A stretch of DNA of 64,000 bases from the NCBI GenBank assembly GCA_963703665.1, contig CAVPFB010000003.1, positions 496,001-560,000 of the forward strand. Direction: 5' to 3'. Origin of the DNA: AP-15 sp963703665 (GTDB lineage Bacteria; Pseudomonadota; Alphaproteobacteria; ATCC43930; CGMCC-115725). The notes below the pieces were generated by a model. It saw nothing but the letters and a program-made list of their open reading frames with translations, did no database searches and was not told where the DNA came from. Each line of letters starts with the position of its first letter. The first letter of the stretch is position 1. The translations under genes were made by a program, and so were the position numbers. Of this stretch, positions 45,919-55,314 are shown in pieces.

Positions 45919-46397
45919 GTTGCACTCCTCTCTGGCCAGGAAGACGGTACCACCCACGGTGGCGAACACAAGCAGCAGACGCCAGAAAAACAACAGGCGT
46001 AGAGAGGATGTAATCCGCCATCTCGGTTGTTCTGGTGGACGCACCGCCCGCGACGAGCCCGCCCGCGACACACACGGGCAAAGGAGACGAATTGCATCCG
46101 CCCTACGCTGGCTGACGACCTGGGATTACTTCGCCAGCTTGAGGAAGCGCAGCGCATTCAGTCGGCCGACGCGGTGATCGCCGCGCCGGGAGCGGGGGCC
46201 GTCCACCCCATCAAGAAATATGCAACAGCCAAGCATCAAGATGGTATCTTGAACAATCCACAACCATAGGAAGGAAGTCCTCAAAACCTCCTTCCCATTC
46301 GTCAGCACAGAGAGTCCGTTGTCGACCCTAAGCAGTCACTAGTAGCGGGTGATAGAGACGGTAAAAAATGCCCGATCGCGCACGGTCAGTGTGGAAG
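45919..46397. other. intergenic stretch with no supported gene
   Basis: About 480 bases between the small exported protein and the NTF2-like gene. Short frames on both strands have no credible starts or families. GGAAGGA (46269-46275) and TCCTTCC (46289-46295) form a weak hairpin that could help end the downstream minus-strand transcript. Confidence 0.45.
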
Positions 46398-46862
46398 TTA
46401 TTTGGGCTGACCAGTAGCAGAAAGGGCAACGATCAGCCATTTCCCGCCGCGTTTTTCCAAAACAACCGTCTCGGAGACAAGCATGTTTATTGGCTTACCC
46501 GTTTTGAATTTACCATCCGTGTCCACGATAATCATCTGCCACGCCACATTGTCTTGAACGTGGATATGAGGCTCCGCCTGAGCAAGGTGTAGTTCGGCGA
46601 CGCGATCGAAGTTTGCTTGCCAATCCTTCTCCACCGCAGCCGGTCCTATAGCAACGCTTTTGTCCGGGGGCGTCTTCGACATCACGTAGTCATCATGCGC
46701 AAATAGCGTCATGATTTTTGGCACGTCGAGGTTGGCGATCGCAGTATGCAATGCGGTGAGAACCGACTGCACCTGTTCCATATCGGTTTGTTGCGCATAG
46801 CTCGCGCTGCCGCTGACGAGCAGAAAAGCAGCAGCCACCACTACTGAGCGGGTCTTTGCCAT
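46398..46862 (-). CDS. exported NTF2-like (DUF4440/SnoaL) protein
   Basis: A 154-residue protein with a signal peptide (RSVVVAAAFLLVSGSASYA). The NTF2 fold shows VQSVLTALHTAIANLDVPKI, then TLFAHDDYVMSKTPPD, HVQDNVAWQMIIVDTDGKF and the closing GGKWLIVALSATGQPK. It would act in the periplasm as a binder or isomerase. GGAGGA precedes ATG 46862. A decayed paralogue lies just upstream on the same strand. Confidence 0.8.
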   Translation of the reverse strand: MAKTRSVVVAAAFLLVSGSASYAQQTDMEQVQSVLTALHTAIANLDVPKIMTLFAHDDYVMSKTPPDKSVAIGPAAVEKDWQANFDRVAELHLAQAEPHIHVQDNVAWQMIIVDTDGKFKTGKPINMLVSETVVLEKRGGKWLIVALSATGQPK

Positions 46863-46875
46863 CGTGACTCCTCCT

Positions 46876-47070
46876 TCAGAGTTGGGGCTGAGGTATGGCC
46901 TTGGCATCCTTGATCAGCCAGTGGCCATCGACCTGGATCACGTCGGCCTGCACGCCGACGTGTGCGTTGCGGGACGATTTGGTTTGTCGCCCTGTTCAAC
47001 TGGATGCATTCAAAATGTAGATGCCCGTCGTTGCCCTCAATGCCAGCAATGGGAGCATGCGCTTTGTCAT
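46876..47070 (-). pseudogene. internally deleted NTF2-like paralogue
   Basis: GAGGAGAAG precedes ATG 47070, which starts a leader MTKRMLPLLALRATTGIYIL and meets TGA after NASS. The same frame continues to SRNAHVGVQADVIQVDGHWL and IKDAKAIPQPQL with a stop at 46876-46878. HWLIKDAKAIPQPQ matches the ending of the intact NTF2-like gene next to it (KWLIVALSATGQPK). Most of the middle is missing, so it is a relic of a tandem duplicate. The next 291 bases (47071-47361) show no gene. Confidence 0.5.
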
Positions 47071-47361
47071 CTTCTCCTCCCCTGTGTTCGTTCCATGCAC
47101 GGGAACGCAGGGCGGTTTGTTGCTAACGCTAAAATTGTACCGCCCTCGCGTCAACCGCAATATAAGGTAATTCCGCGCCGTCCCCAACTTTGCCGGAACG
47201 GGTCGCTTAGCTTCTACAGAGATCTGGTGCGAAGGTCGGCAATCCACCCAAAGCGGTCGGTGCATTTCTCAAGAATTTCGCACCGGTAGCTCGTCTCAAC
47301 CGCTTCACGGGGTTGGGCGGGGCGGGAATTCGGCGCAAAAGGCTGCAAAAGTCGAAACTGG

Positions 47362-47985
47362 TCAAGCTGATTGGGTTTTGACTCCGTTTTGGAGCGGCCG
47401 CGGGCGTTCGTTGACGGCCGGCACGCGGATGCCGAAATCGTCGATGCGGATCGTACTGAGCGATGCGAGGCCGATTTCGAGCCGGGCGTAAAGATCGAGC
47501 GGCATGCCGAGGGCGAACAGCAAGGCTGCGCGGATCACATCCCCGTGGCTGACGATCGCGACGACGCCGTCGGGATGCAGCCGGCGCAGCTCGAACAGCG
47601 CGCCGACGACCCGTTCCTGGACCTGGCGCATGCTCTCGCCGCCGGGAATGGCGGCGATGCTGCGGCAGTTTTGCCACAGCGGCCATCGTTGGTCGGCCCG
47701 CACCTGGTCGAAGGTCAGCCCGGTCCATTCGCCGAAATCGAGCTCAATCACCTCCTCGCGATAACCGACCGGCAAATCGAGCCGGGCGGCGAGGATCTCG
47801 GCGGTTTCCCGGGTGCGCTGCAACGGGCTCGCATAGAGCGCCGCGACGTCCTCGCCGGCGAGCCGCTCGGCGACCAGCGCGATCTCGGCGCGTCCTCTTG
47901 CCGAGAGCCCGATGCCGGACGTACGCCCGTTGATGCGCCCGAACACCGCCGGCTCGCCGTGCCGCACCAGATGAAACACCGTCAT
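47362..47985 (-). CDS. histidine phosphatase family protein
   Basis: A 207-residue phosphoglycerate-mutase-like phosphatase. The catalytic LVRHGEPAVFGRINGRTSG holds the RHG motif; ASPLQRTRETAEILA, ELDFGEWTGLTFDQV and the second histidine in IVSHGDVIRAAL complete the family pattern. CobC, GpmB and SixA relatives share it, so the substrate is unknown. ATG 47985 has GGAG nine bases upstream. It is divergent from the polyamine importer operon, 101 bases away. Confidence 0.87.
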   Translation of the reverse strand: MTVFHLVRHGEPAVFGRINGRTSGIGLSARGRAEIALVAERLAGEDVAALYASPLQRTRETAEILAARLDLPVGYREEVIELDFGEWTGLTFDQVRADQRWPLWQNCRSIAAIPGGESMRQVQERVVGALFELRRLHPDGVVAIVSHGDVIRAALLFALGMPLDLYARLEIGLASLSTIRIDDFGIRVPAVNERPRPLQNGVKTQSA

Positions 47986-48086
47986 CGCCGCCGCCTCCGA
48001 TCCACCAACCACCGAAGGTAACATTCGAACTGCGCTCGGGCGCCGCGTTTTCCGTGGTCGTTGACAGCGCACTGCCCGGCCGTGCT

Positions 48087-49211
48087 ATGGCCGCGCAGAT
48101 GAGAAGGGCGACGATCGCTGGCCTGATCCTGGGCCTCGCAACGGCGATGATGGGCGGCTTTGCGCGTCCCGCCGGCGCCGAGGAGCCGGTTCTGAACGTC
48201 TACAACTGGTCGGATTACATCGCCCCCGGCACGATCCCGAAATTCGAAGCCGAGACCGGGATCAACGTCGCCTATGACGTCTATGACGGCAACGAGGTGC
48301 TGGAGGCAAAGCTGTTTGCCGGCGGGTCGGGCTACGACGTCGTGGTCCCGTCGGCGAGCCCGTTCATGGCGCGGCAGATCGCCGCCGGCGTCTATCGGCC
48401 GCTCGACAAGAGGTCATTGCCCAACTGGAAGAACCTCGATCCGCGCATCCTTAAGCTGGTCGCCGGCGCCGATCCCGGCAACGCGCATGGTGTGCCCTAT
48501 CTGTGGAGCGTCACCGGGCTCGGCTACAACCGGGCGATGGTCCGCGCCGCATTGGGCGGTGCGGCGCCGGTCGACAGCTGGGCGTTGCTGTTCGATCCGG
48601 CGAACGCGAAGACGCTCGCCCGCTGCGGCATCTCGTTGCTCGACACCCCACAGGAGGTGGTTCCGGCGATGCTCGCCTGGCTCGGGCTCGACCCGCACAG
48701 CCATGCGATGGCCGATCTCGACAAGGCGTTCGCCGCGCTCGAAAAGATCCGCCCCTACATCCGCAAGTTCCATTCCTCGGAGTACATCAACGATCTCGCC
48801 AATGGCGATCTGTGCCTGTCGCTCGGCTATTCGGGCGATGTGGTAATGGCCCGAAACCGCGCGCGCGAGGCTAAGAACGGGGTGGCGATCGCCTTTGAGA
48901 TCCCGAAGGAAGGAGCACAGATGTCGGTCGACATGCTGGGCATCCCGGCTGACGCGCCGCATCCGCAGAATGCGCTGCGCTTCATCAATTACCTGCTGCG
49001 CCCGGCGGTGATCGCCGCGATCAGCGATGCGGTCTCCTACCCGAACCCGAACCTGCCGGGCACACTGCTGGTAAATCGGGCGATCCGCGACGACCCCGCG
49101 GTCTATCCACCCGAAGCGGTGCGGCAGCGCTTCTTTGTCGACCTGCCGGCGCCGGCGGCCTACGAGCGGGCGCGCACCCGTGCCTGGACCCGGCTCAAAT
49201 CGGGCGAATGA
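48087..49211 (+). CDS. potF: periplasmic polyamine-type substrate-binding protein (PotF-like)
   Basis: A 374-residue binding protein with a signal peptide ending near GFARPAGAEEP. The body begins LNVYNWSDYIAPGTIPKFEA, the hallmark of spermidine/putrescine binders, with later LCLSLGYSGDVVMARNRA and YLLRPAVIAAISDAVSY. It collects a polyamine for the ABC importer that follows. ATG 48099 is a later start option; no clear ribosome site distinguishes them. It leads the operon. Confidence 0.9.
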   Translation: MAAQMRRATIAGLILGLATAMMGGFARPAGAEEPVLNVYNWSDYIAPGTIPKFEAETGINVAYDVYDGNEVLEAKLFAGGSGYDVVVPSASPFMARQIAAGVYRPLDKRSLPNWKNLDPRILKLVAGADPGNAHGVPYLWSVTGLGYNRAMVRAALGGAAPVDSWALLFDPANAKTLARCGISLLDTPQEVVPAMLAWLGLDPHSHAMADLDKAFAALEKIRPYIRKFHSSEYINDLANGDLCLSLGYSGDVVMARNRAREAKNGVAIAFEIPKEGAQMSVDMLGIPADAPHPQNALRFINYLLRPAVIAAISDAVSYPNPNLPGTLLVNRAIRDDPAVYPPEAVRQRFFVDLPAPAAYERARTRAWTRLKSGE

Positions 49212-49218
49212 CGCCCTG

Positions 49219-50286
49219 ATGGCGCTGCTCGAAATCGCCGGCGTCAGCAAGCATTTCGGAAAAGTCGCCGCGGTCGAAGATGTCTCGTTGACGATCGAGC
49301 GCGGCACGCTGTTCGCGCTGCTGGGGCCGTCCGGCTGCGGCAAGACCACCTTGCTGCGCATCATCGCCGGTCTGGAGACGCCCGATCGCGGCCGGATCGT
49401 GATCGACGGGATCGACGTGACCGCTCTGCCGCCTTATGCGCGGCCGGTCAACATGATGTTCCAGTCCTATGCGCTGTTCCCGCATATGGACGTTGCCGCC
49501 AACATCGCCTTTGGCTTGCGCCAGGAGCGGATGGCCCGCCGGCGCCGCACCGCGCGCGTCGCCGAGATGCTGGCACTGGTCCAGATGTCGGATTATGCCG
49601 GCCGCCGGCCATACCAGCTTTCGGGCGGCCAGCGTCAGCGCGTGGCGTTGGCCCGAGCTCTGGCGAAGATGCCCAAGCTGTTGCTGCTCGACGAGCCGTT
49701 GGCGGCGCTCGACCGCAAGTTGCGCGACGAGACCCGGCGCGAGCTGACCCTGATCCAGGAACGGGTCGGCACCACCTTTCTGATCGTTACCCACGACCAG
49801 GCGGAGGCGGTCAGCATGGCCTCCGGCATCGCGGTGATGAATGAAGGGCAGGTGGTCCAAACCGGCGCCCCGGCCGAGATCTACGATCGGCCGAATTCGC
49901 GGTTTGTCGCCGGTTTTGTCGGCGAGGCGAATTGGTTCGAAGGCGAGCCGCAGAACGGCCCGTTCGGCCCGTCGCTCGAGGTCGCGGGGTTCGAAGAGCC
50001 GATCCCGTTGCCGCGCGTCGCCGATTCGGCGCGGCAGGGGGCCCTCGCGCTGGTGCTGCGCCCGGAGCGGCTGCGCCTGTCACGCGAGCGCCCGCCCGGT
50101 TTGGCAATCCCGGCGACGGTCGCCTCGGTCGATTACCAGGGTGCGATGTCGATCGTCCATCTCGCGGTCGGGTCGGATAGGCTGCTGAAGGCGCAACTGC
50201 CCAGCGCCGCCGCCGGCGAATTCGGCCGCGGCACGATGGTATGGGCGAGTTGGACGCCCGAGGACGCAGTGGTGATCAGCCGATGA
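49219..50286 (+). CDS. potG: polyamine ABC transporter ATPase (PotG-like)
   Basis: A 355-residue ATP-binding subunit. The Walker A is GPSGCGKTT, the Q-loop is in MFQSYALFPHM, the signature is LSGGQRQRVALARAL, the Walker B is LLLLDEPLAALD and the switch histidine is in VTHDQAEAV. The C-terminal TOBE domain (VLRPERLRLS) is typical of MalK/PotA-type importers. It starts seven bases after the binding-protein gene and its stop lies in a 17-base tandem duplication shared with the next start. Confidence 0.93.
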   Translation: MALLEIAGVSKHFGKVAAVEDVSLTIERGTLFALLGPSGCGKTTLLRIIAGLETPDRGRIVIDGIDVTALPPYARPVNMMFQSYALFPHMDVAANIAFGLRQERMARRRRTARVAEMLALVQMSDYAGRRPYQLSGGQRQRVALARALAKMPKLLLLDEPLAALDRKLRDETRRELTLIQERVGTTFLIVTHDQAEAVSMASGIAVMNEGQVVQTGAPAEIYDRPNSRFVAGFVGEANWFEGEPQNGPFGPSLEVAGFEEPIPLPRVADSARQGALALVLRPERLRLSRERPPGLAIPATVASVDYQGAMSIVHLAVGSDRLLKAQLPSAAAGEFGRGTMVWASWTPEDAVVISR

Positions 50287-50307
50287 TCGGGATCAGCCGA
50301 TGATCGG
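50274..50307. repeat. 17-bp perfect tandem duplication at the potG-potH junction
   Basis: GATCAGCCGATGATCGG occurs twice in direct succession. In one copy CGATGA holds both the potG stop and an ATG, the usual ATGA overlap. The second copy moved the working permease start to ATG 50300 and left a false six-codon frame from ATG 50283. Confidence 0.85.
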
Positions 50308-51189
50308 GATCGGGCGGCTCGGCCGGCTGGTGCTGATCGGAGTGCCGTTTTTGTGGCTGGGCCTGTTCTTTCTGCTGCCGCTGCTGATCGTGCTGAAGAT
50401 CAGCCTCGCGCACAGCGCGATCGGCATCCCGCCCTATACGCCGCTGCTCGCGCGACAGCGGCGGCAGCTTGAAGCTGCACGCGACCTTCTCTAATTTCGC
50501 GCTGCTCGCCAGCGACGATCTCTATCTGCGCGCCTATCTGGGGTCGCTCTTTTATGCGGCGTTGGCGACGGCGCTGTGCCTCGTCCTCGGCTATCCGGTG
50601 GCGCACGCGATCGCCCGCGCGCCGATGGCCTGGCGCCAGCCATTGCTGTTCCTGGTCGTGCTGCCGTTCTGGACCAGCTTTCTGATCCGGGTTTATGCCT
50701 GGATCGCGATCCTGCGAACCGAACGGGCTGCTGAACCGGCTGCTGCTCGCGGCCGGGTTGATCAGCGCGCCGTTGCCGTTGCTCGACAACGGCTTTTCGG
50801 TCGAGCTCGGCCTCGTCTATTCCTACCTGCCGTTCATGGTCCTGCCGATCTACGGCAGCCTGTCGGCGCTCGACGAGAGCCTGATCGAGGCAGCGGCCGA
50901 TCTCGGCGCGCGGCCCTGGCGCGCGTTCCTCGGCGTGACCCTGCCATTGTCGCTGCCCGGGATCGCCGCCGGCTGTCTCCTCGTGCTGGTGCCGGCGATC
51001 GGCGAGTTCGTGATCCCCGACCTGCTCGGCGGCCCCAATACCTTGATGATCGGCAAGGTGTTGTGGGACGAGTTCTTCGAAAACCATGACTGGCCGGTGG
51101 CGGCCGCGGTCACTGTGGCGCTGGTCGCGGCATTGGCGGTTCCAACCCTGTTCGCCCAACGCTTGCTCGACCGGGAGCCGGCGTCGTGA
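50300..51189 (+). CDS. potH: polyamine ABC transporter permease, first subunit (PotH-like, two frameshifts)
   Basis: The pieces join into one permease of about 295 residues. Frame one has GRLGRLVLIGVPFLWLGLFF and stops making sense after IGIPPYTPLL. One base changed near 50449 continues with DSGGSLKLHATFSNFALLAS and SFLIRVYAWIAILR. An extra A near 50717 must be dropped to go on with PNGLLNRLLLAAGL and then the EAA loop EAAADLGARPWRAFLGVTLP, the contact site for the ATPase. Six hydrophobic segments are seen. The final TGA overlaps the start of the second permease by four bases. Confidence 0.85.
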
Positions 51190-52196
51190 GCCGCGGCCTG
51201 GCGCTTCGAGCCGGTGTGCTGTTGCTGGGTTTCGCCTTTCTTTACGCCCCGATTGCGCTGTTGGTGGTCTATTCCTTCAATCGCTCGCGGCTGGTCGCGG
51301 TATGGGCCGGATTTTCGACCCGCTGGTACGGCGTGCTGATGGCCGATCAAGGCTTTCGCGCCGCGGCGGCGACCAGCCTCGAAGTTGCGACGATGGCGGC
51401 GAGCCTGGCATTGGTGCTCGGCACCCTGGCTGGGTTCGCAATGGCGCGGTTTGCCCGGTTTCCCGGCCGGCCCTTGTTCGGGTTCGCGCTGTTGGCGCCG
51501 CTGGTCGTGCCCGAAATCATCCTCGGCCTCTCGTTGCTGCTGTTCTTCGTCGCCTGCGAGGAGTTGACCGGCTGGCCGCACACCCGCGGCGTCCCGACCA
51601 TCACGATCGCGCATGCGACGTTCGGCGCCTCGTTTGTCGCGGTGCTGGTGCGCGCCCGGCTCGCCGTGTTCGACCGCACGCTCGAGGAGGCCGCGCTCGA
51701 TCTCGGCGCGCGGCCCTGGGTGGTATTGGCGCGGATCACCCTGCCCGGGATCGGGCCGGCCCTGGTGTCGGGCTGGCTCCTCGCCTTCACCCTGTCGCTC
51801 GACGATTTGGTCGTCGCCAGTTTTGTCACCGGCCCGTCGGCGACGACCCTGCCGATGGCGGTGTTTTCGAGCGTGCGCCTCGGCGTCAGCCCCGAGGTCA
51901 ACGCATTGGCGACATTGTTTCTGGGCGTCGTTTTCGTGCTGGTGGCGCTGGCCTTCCGGCTGATGGCGCGTCGCGAGCGCGCGGCGGGGCTAGCTATCGC
52001 CGTCGAGTTCGGGATAGTGGCGGAAGATGCCGTCCTGGTTGAACGCGATGCGGCGGTCCGACGCGAGGTAGGCGGCGATGCGCGGCCGGGCGGCGACGCC
52101 GTCGTGCAGGGCCACGACGCGCGGGTATTTGGGTTCGAGCGCGGCCATCGCGCGCGGAAAGGCATAGCGCAGCCCCGCGACGATCTGGAACAATGA
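51186..52196 (+). CDS. potI: polyamine ABC transporter permease, second subunit (PotI-like)
   Basis: An inner-membrane permease with six helices. ALRAGVLLLGFAFLYAPIAL is helix 1, and the EAA loop LEEAALDLGARPWVVLARIT contacts the ATPase. The family is about 265-275 residues, yet this frame runs 336, its last ~68 residues lying opposite the GST gene and looking non-native (VEFGIVAEDAVLVERDAAVR). The expected end is near 51993, where CTAG gives a stop if one base is dropped; the frame is then RRERAAGL. So the true 3' end is uncertain. Confidence 0.85.
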   Translation: MSRGLALRAGVLLLGFAFLYAPIALLVVYSFNRSRLVAVWAGFSTRWYGVLMADQGFRAAAATSLEVATMAASLALVLGTLAGFAMARFARFPGRPLFGFALLAPLVVPEIILGLSLLLFFVACEELTGWPHTRGVPTITIAHATFGASFVAVLVRARLAVFDRTLEEAALDLGARPWVVLARITLPGIGPALVSGWLLAFTLSLDDLVVASFVTGPSATTLPMAVFSSVRLGVSPEVNALATLFLGVVFVLVALAFRLMARRERAAGLAIAVEFGIVAEDAVLVERDAAVRREVGGDARPGGDAVVQGHDARVFGFERGHRARKGIAQPRDDLEQ

Positions 52197-52712
52197 GAGA
52201 TCGGGATAGCTCAGCCTCGCGCCCACGAGATGCCCGCCGCGCGCATTGCCGCGCGCCAGCACGCGTTCGAAATAGCCGAGATATTTCGGCATCCGCGAGC
52301 GGCGAAAATCGGCGGCGCGAGCGAGCGCTTCCTGGCGCTGGTCCTCGTAATAGAGGCTGCTGGCGATCGGGTGATGGGTGTCGTGCGCCTCGTCGACGAG
52401 ATCGGCGATGGTCAATTGCAGCTGGTTCGCCCACAGCCTTCCCGCCTCGGCCGCCGGCATCAGGCCGTGATGGGCGCCGAGATAGAAGAGGATGTTCGCG
52501 GTCTGCCCGATCAGCAAGGCCCCGGCCTTCAGAAAGGGCGGGGCGAAGGACGGACGGGCGACGTCCTCGCCGTCGAGCAGGCGCATCATCAGGGCGTCGC
52601 CGCCGGGCTTCCGGGCGACGTCGACATACTCGGCGCCGGCCTCCTCCAACGCCAGCCGGACGAACTCGCTGCGCCCCTGGATCGACGGCCAATAGTAGAG
52701 TTCGTAAGGCAT
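51990..52712 (-). CDS. glutathione S-transferase family protein
   Basis: A 240-residue GST with the thioredoxin-fold N-terminus (ELYYWPSIQGRSEFVRLALE, GQTANILFYLGAHHG) and a helical C-terminal domain (SYPDLSLFQIVAGLRYAFPR). It resembles the sigma/alpha-type group with the Tyr near the start as the likely glutathione-activating residue. AGGAG precedes ATG 52712. Glutathione reductase is encoded 1 kb away on the same strand, so they share the cofactor. Confidence 0.87.
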   Translation of the reverse strand: MPYELYYWPSIQGRSEFVRLALEEAGAEYVDVARKPGGDALMMRLLDGEDVARPSFAPPFLKAGALLIGQTANILFYLGAHHGLMPAAEAGRLWANQLQLTIADLVDEAHDTHHPIASSLYYEDQRQEALARAADFRRSRMPKYLGYFERVLARGNARGGHLVGARLSYPDLSLFQIVAGLRYAFPRAMAALEPKYPRVVALHDGVAARPRIAAYLASDRRIAFNQDGIFRHYPELDGDS

Positions 52713-52800
52713 GGTTGCGCTCCTGATCCTGGCTGGGCGGGCGCACTGCCCACGCATTCCGGCCCCCGCCCGACGCCAACGCGGTGTCCGCGCCCGAATG

Positions 52801-53193
52801 CTATCCTTCGATCACGAATGGCCGGATGATGCGAACAAAGTCTTCTTCGCTGGTCCGATGCTCGACCAGTTCGATCACCACGTCGGCCCAAGGCTGGGAG
52901 TCGGTTATAGCGAGATCGTAGCCGTTGATGCGCAGAAAATGCCACATCGCCTCAAAGGCGGTGCGCTTGTTGCCTTGCTCGAACGCATGCGCCTGGGCGA
53001 TCCCGGCCATAAGGACTACCGCGAGCACAACAATATCTTCTTCGCCAAATCCAAAGAAATTTCGCGACCGAGCCATCGCGCTTTCCAGCAAACCATGATC
53101 GCGCACAAAATGCCGTTCGCCGCTCGCTTCGACTTCGAGCCGATTGTGCTCGATTACGGTCTCGATCGGCAGCCAGCTCGGTTCATTTGGCAA
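52801..53193 (-). CDS. doc: Doc-type Fic-domain toxin (death on curing)
   Basis: A 130-residue Fic fold. The active loop HAFEQGNKRTAFEAMWHFL is the Doc form of HxFxxGNKRT. Doc phosphorylates elongation factor Tu with ATP and halts translation. The start is TTG 53193, overlapping the upstream partner's stop by 11 bases, so the two are co-translated. The usual Phd antitoxin is not found; a 178-residue protein fills that place. Confidence 0.88.
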   Translation of the reverse strand: MPNEPSWLPIETVIEHNRLEVEASGERHFVRDHGLLESAMARSRNFFGFGEEDIVVLAVVLMAGIAQAHAFEQGNKRTAFEAMWHFLRINGYDLAITDSQPWADVVIELVEHRTSEEDFVRIIRPFVIEG

Positions 53194-53719
53194 GGGCGGC
53201 TCGAATTTTCGGAAACCGCGCTATAAACTCGCGGCTCAGTGCACCGTGATCGATCTCACCCTCCACCGGCCGGGCGCGTAGAACCGTGTCGGCAGGCCGC
53301 CGCTCTGCCGCCAATCTCAGCAGCTTGTCGCGGAGGTCGCGATAGAGCACGAGCCAATCCTCAGCGATCTTGACACTCTGCTCGCGCACTCGGCGGATTT
53401 CCGGGGGCATGTCGCTACCCGCAGCCGCGAGCTTTCGCTGAAGCGCGTCGATCCCGGGATAAAGCTTTGCTGCAGCGACGCGACCCCACTCGTCGATCAT
53501 TGAGGCTACCTGGGTAATCTCCTGCCAGTTTGTGTCCGGCGCAACCGCTCGCTCGTAAAGGCTATTGAGTTCCGCACGGCGATTTTCCAGGGCTGCAAGC
53601 GCACCTTCCTGTACGGAATGGAGTTTCGACAACTTGATCGACGGCTCCGTCGAATCGATTGCGTCGACCAATGCGGCTAAGGGAAATTCGTATCGCGAAG
53701 CGTCTAATGTGTCAGGCAT
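53183..53719 (-). CDS. unrecognised partner protein upstream of Doc, candidate antitoxin
   Basis: A 178-residue acidic, mainly helical protein with no Phd or AbrB DNA-binding motif that I can see. It begins with DTLDASRYEFPLAALVDAID, has a central helix bundle (EGALAALENRRAELNSLYER) and ends GALSREFIARFPKIRAALAK. The tail overlaps the doc start, the position where Doc antitoxins lie, and may neutralise it. It could also be an unrelated sensor. ATG 53719 is chosen by frame; the start is uncertain. Confidence 0.5.
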   Translation of the reverse strand: MPDTLDASRYEFPLAALVDAIDSTEPSIKLSKLHSVQEGALAALENRRAELNSLYERAVAPDTNWQEITQVASMIDEWGRVAAAKLYPGIDALQRKLAAAGSDMPPEIRRVREQSVKIAEDWLVLYRDLRDKLLRLAAERRPADTVLRARPVEGEIDHGALSREFIARFPKIRAALAK

Positions 53720-53798
53720 GTCATAGAGTCCGTAACGCAACAAGCGGCGAATATGCACCCGTAATCGCCGGATCTCAAATTTATCGTTGTTACGATCC

Positions 53799-55179
53799 CT
53801 ACTCCGCCGCCAGCTTCGTCGGGCGAACGGTCTTTTCGCGCATCGTGACGAACTCCTCGGCAGCGCTCGGGTGGATGCCGACGGTCTGGTCGAACTGCCG
53901 CTTGGTCGCGCCGCATTTGATGGCGACGGCGAGGCCCTGGACGATTTCGGGCGCGTCGGGGCCGAGCATGTGGCAGCCGACCACCCGGTCGCTCCGCGCA
54001 TCGACGACGAGCTTCATAAAGGTGCGCTCGTCGCGGCCCGACAAGGTGTTCTTCATCGGCTTGAAGCGCGCTGCTGTAGATGTCGACCTCGCCGTATTCG
54101 CGGCGCGCGTCCTCTTCGGTCAGGCCGACCGTCCCGATCGGCGGTTGGCTGAACACCGCCGAGGGCACGTCGCGATGATCCATGCTGACCGGGTTGTTGT
54201 TGTAGAGGGTCTCGGCGATGGCCCGGCTTTCGGCGATCGCGACCGGGGTCAGGTTGATCCGGTCGGTCACATCGCCGACGGCATAGACGTTCGGCACCGT
54301 CGTCGAGCGCTGCCATTCGTCGACCACGACCGCCCCGTTGTCGGTCAGGGCGACGCCGATCTCGGCGAGGCCGAGGCCCCGCGTATTCGGCTTGCGCCCG
54401 GTCGCGTACATGACGAGGTCGGTTTCGATCTTGTCGCCGCCGGTGGTGGTGACGGTGTAGCCGCCGGCGGCCTTGTCGATACGGGCGACCTGCGTCCCGC
54501 CGCGAATGTCGACGCCGCGCCCGCGCATTTCCTGGCCGAGAAAAACGCGAATGTCTTCATCAAATCCGCGCAGCACATCCTCGCGTCGGATGATTTCGAC
54601 GACCTCGCTGCCGAACCCGTTGAAGATGCCGGCAAACTCGACCGCGATATAGCCGCCGCCGACAATTACGATGCGCTTCGGCAGGGCGGCCAAGTCGAGC
54701 GCCTCGTTCGAGGAAATGACATGCTCGATGCCGGGAAGCCGCGGCGTCTCCGGCCAGGCGCCGACCGCGATCAGGATCTTGTCGGCGGTGTAGGTGCGGC
54801 CGGAGACTTCGACCGTGTGCGGATCGACGACGATGCCTCGGCCGTCGATGATCTCGACATGGCCGTTGTTCAGCATGTTGATATAGATCTGCGACAGCCG
54901 GCCGATTTCCTTGTCCTTGGCGGCGATCAGGCTCGGCCAGTCGAAGCTCGCTGGCGGCACGGTCCAGCCGAAGCCGACGGCGTCGGCAAAGGCGTCGGCG
55001 AATTGCGCGCCGTAAACCAAGAGCTTCTTGGGCACGCAGCCGCGCAGCACGCAGGTGCCGCCGACCCGCAATTCCTCGCAGATCGCGACCCGCGCGCCAT
55101 AGCCGCCGGCGCGGCGCGAGCCGGCGACGCCGCCCGACCCGGCGCCGATCGTGAACAGGTCGAAATCATAGCGCGGCAT
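53799..55179 (-). CDS. gor: glutathione-disulfide reductase (frameshift near 54066)
   Basis: A pyridine-nucleotide disulfide oxidoreductase. FAD motif FDLFTIGAGSGGVAGSRRA is followed by the redox-active pair in GGTCVLRGCVPKK. NADPH motif is VIVGGGYIAVEFAGIFNG, and GDVTDRINLTPVAIAE is the second FAD site. Near 54066 one extra C throws the frame off; dropping it continues with MKNTLSGRDERTFMKLVV and the dimer-domain tail GIHPSAAEEFVTMREK, with the C-terminal HP pair. It keeps glutathione reduced. The strand is shared with the GST gene. Confidence 0.9.
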
Positions 55180-55314
55180 CTGCGGTCAGCTCCTTTTTGC
55201 CCCGAATTTCATGATGTGCGAATTCCGCCTGTCTGGTTGTCACAACTCGAGCGATGCCGCAAGCGCGCACTCTCGGCTATGATCAACCCTGAGCTATCGA
55301 CCAGGAGGCGGGCG

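Noticed and set aside
53720..55179. Plus-strand frame running upstream of the first methyltransferase, opposite glutathione reductase
   Set aside because: The part opposite gor is a shadow. Real methyltransferase homology starts at ATG 55315 with its own ribosome site.
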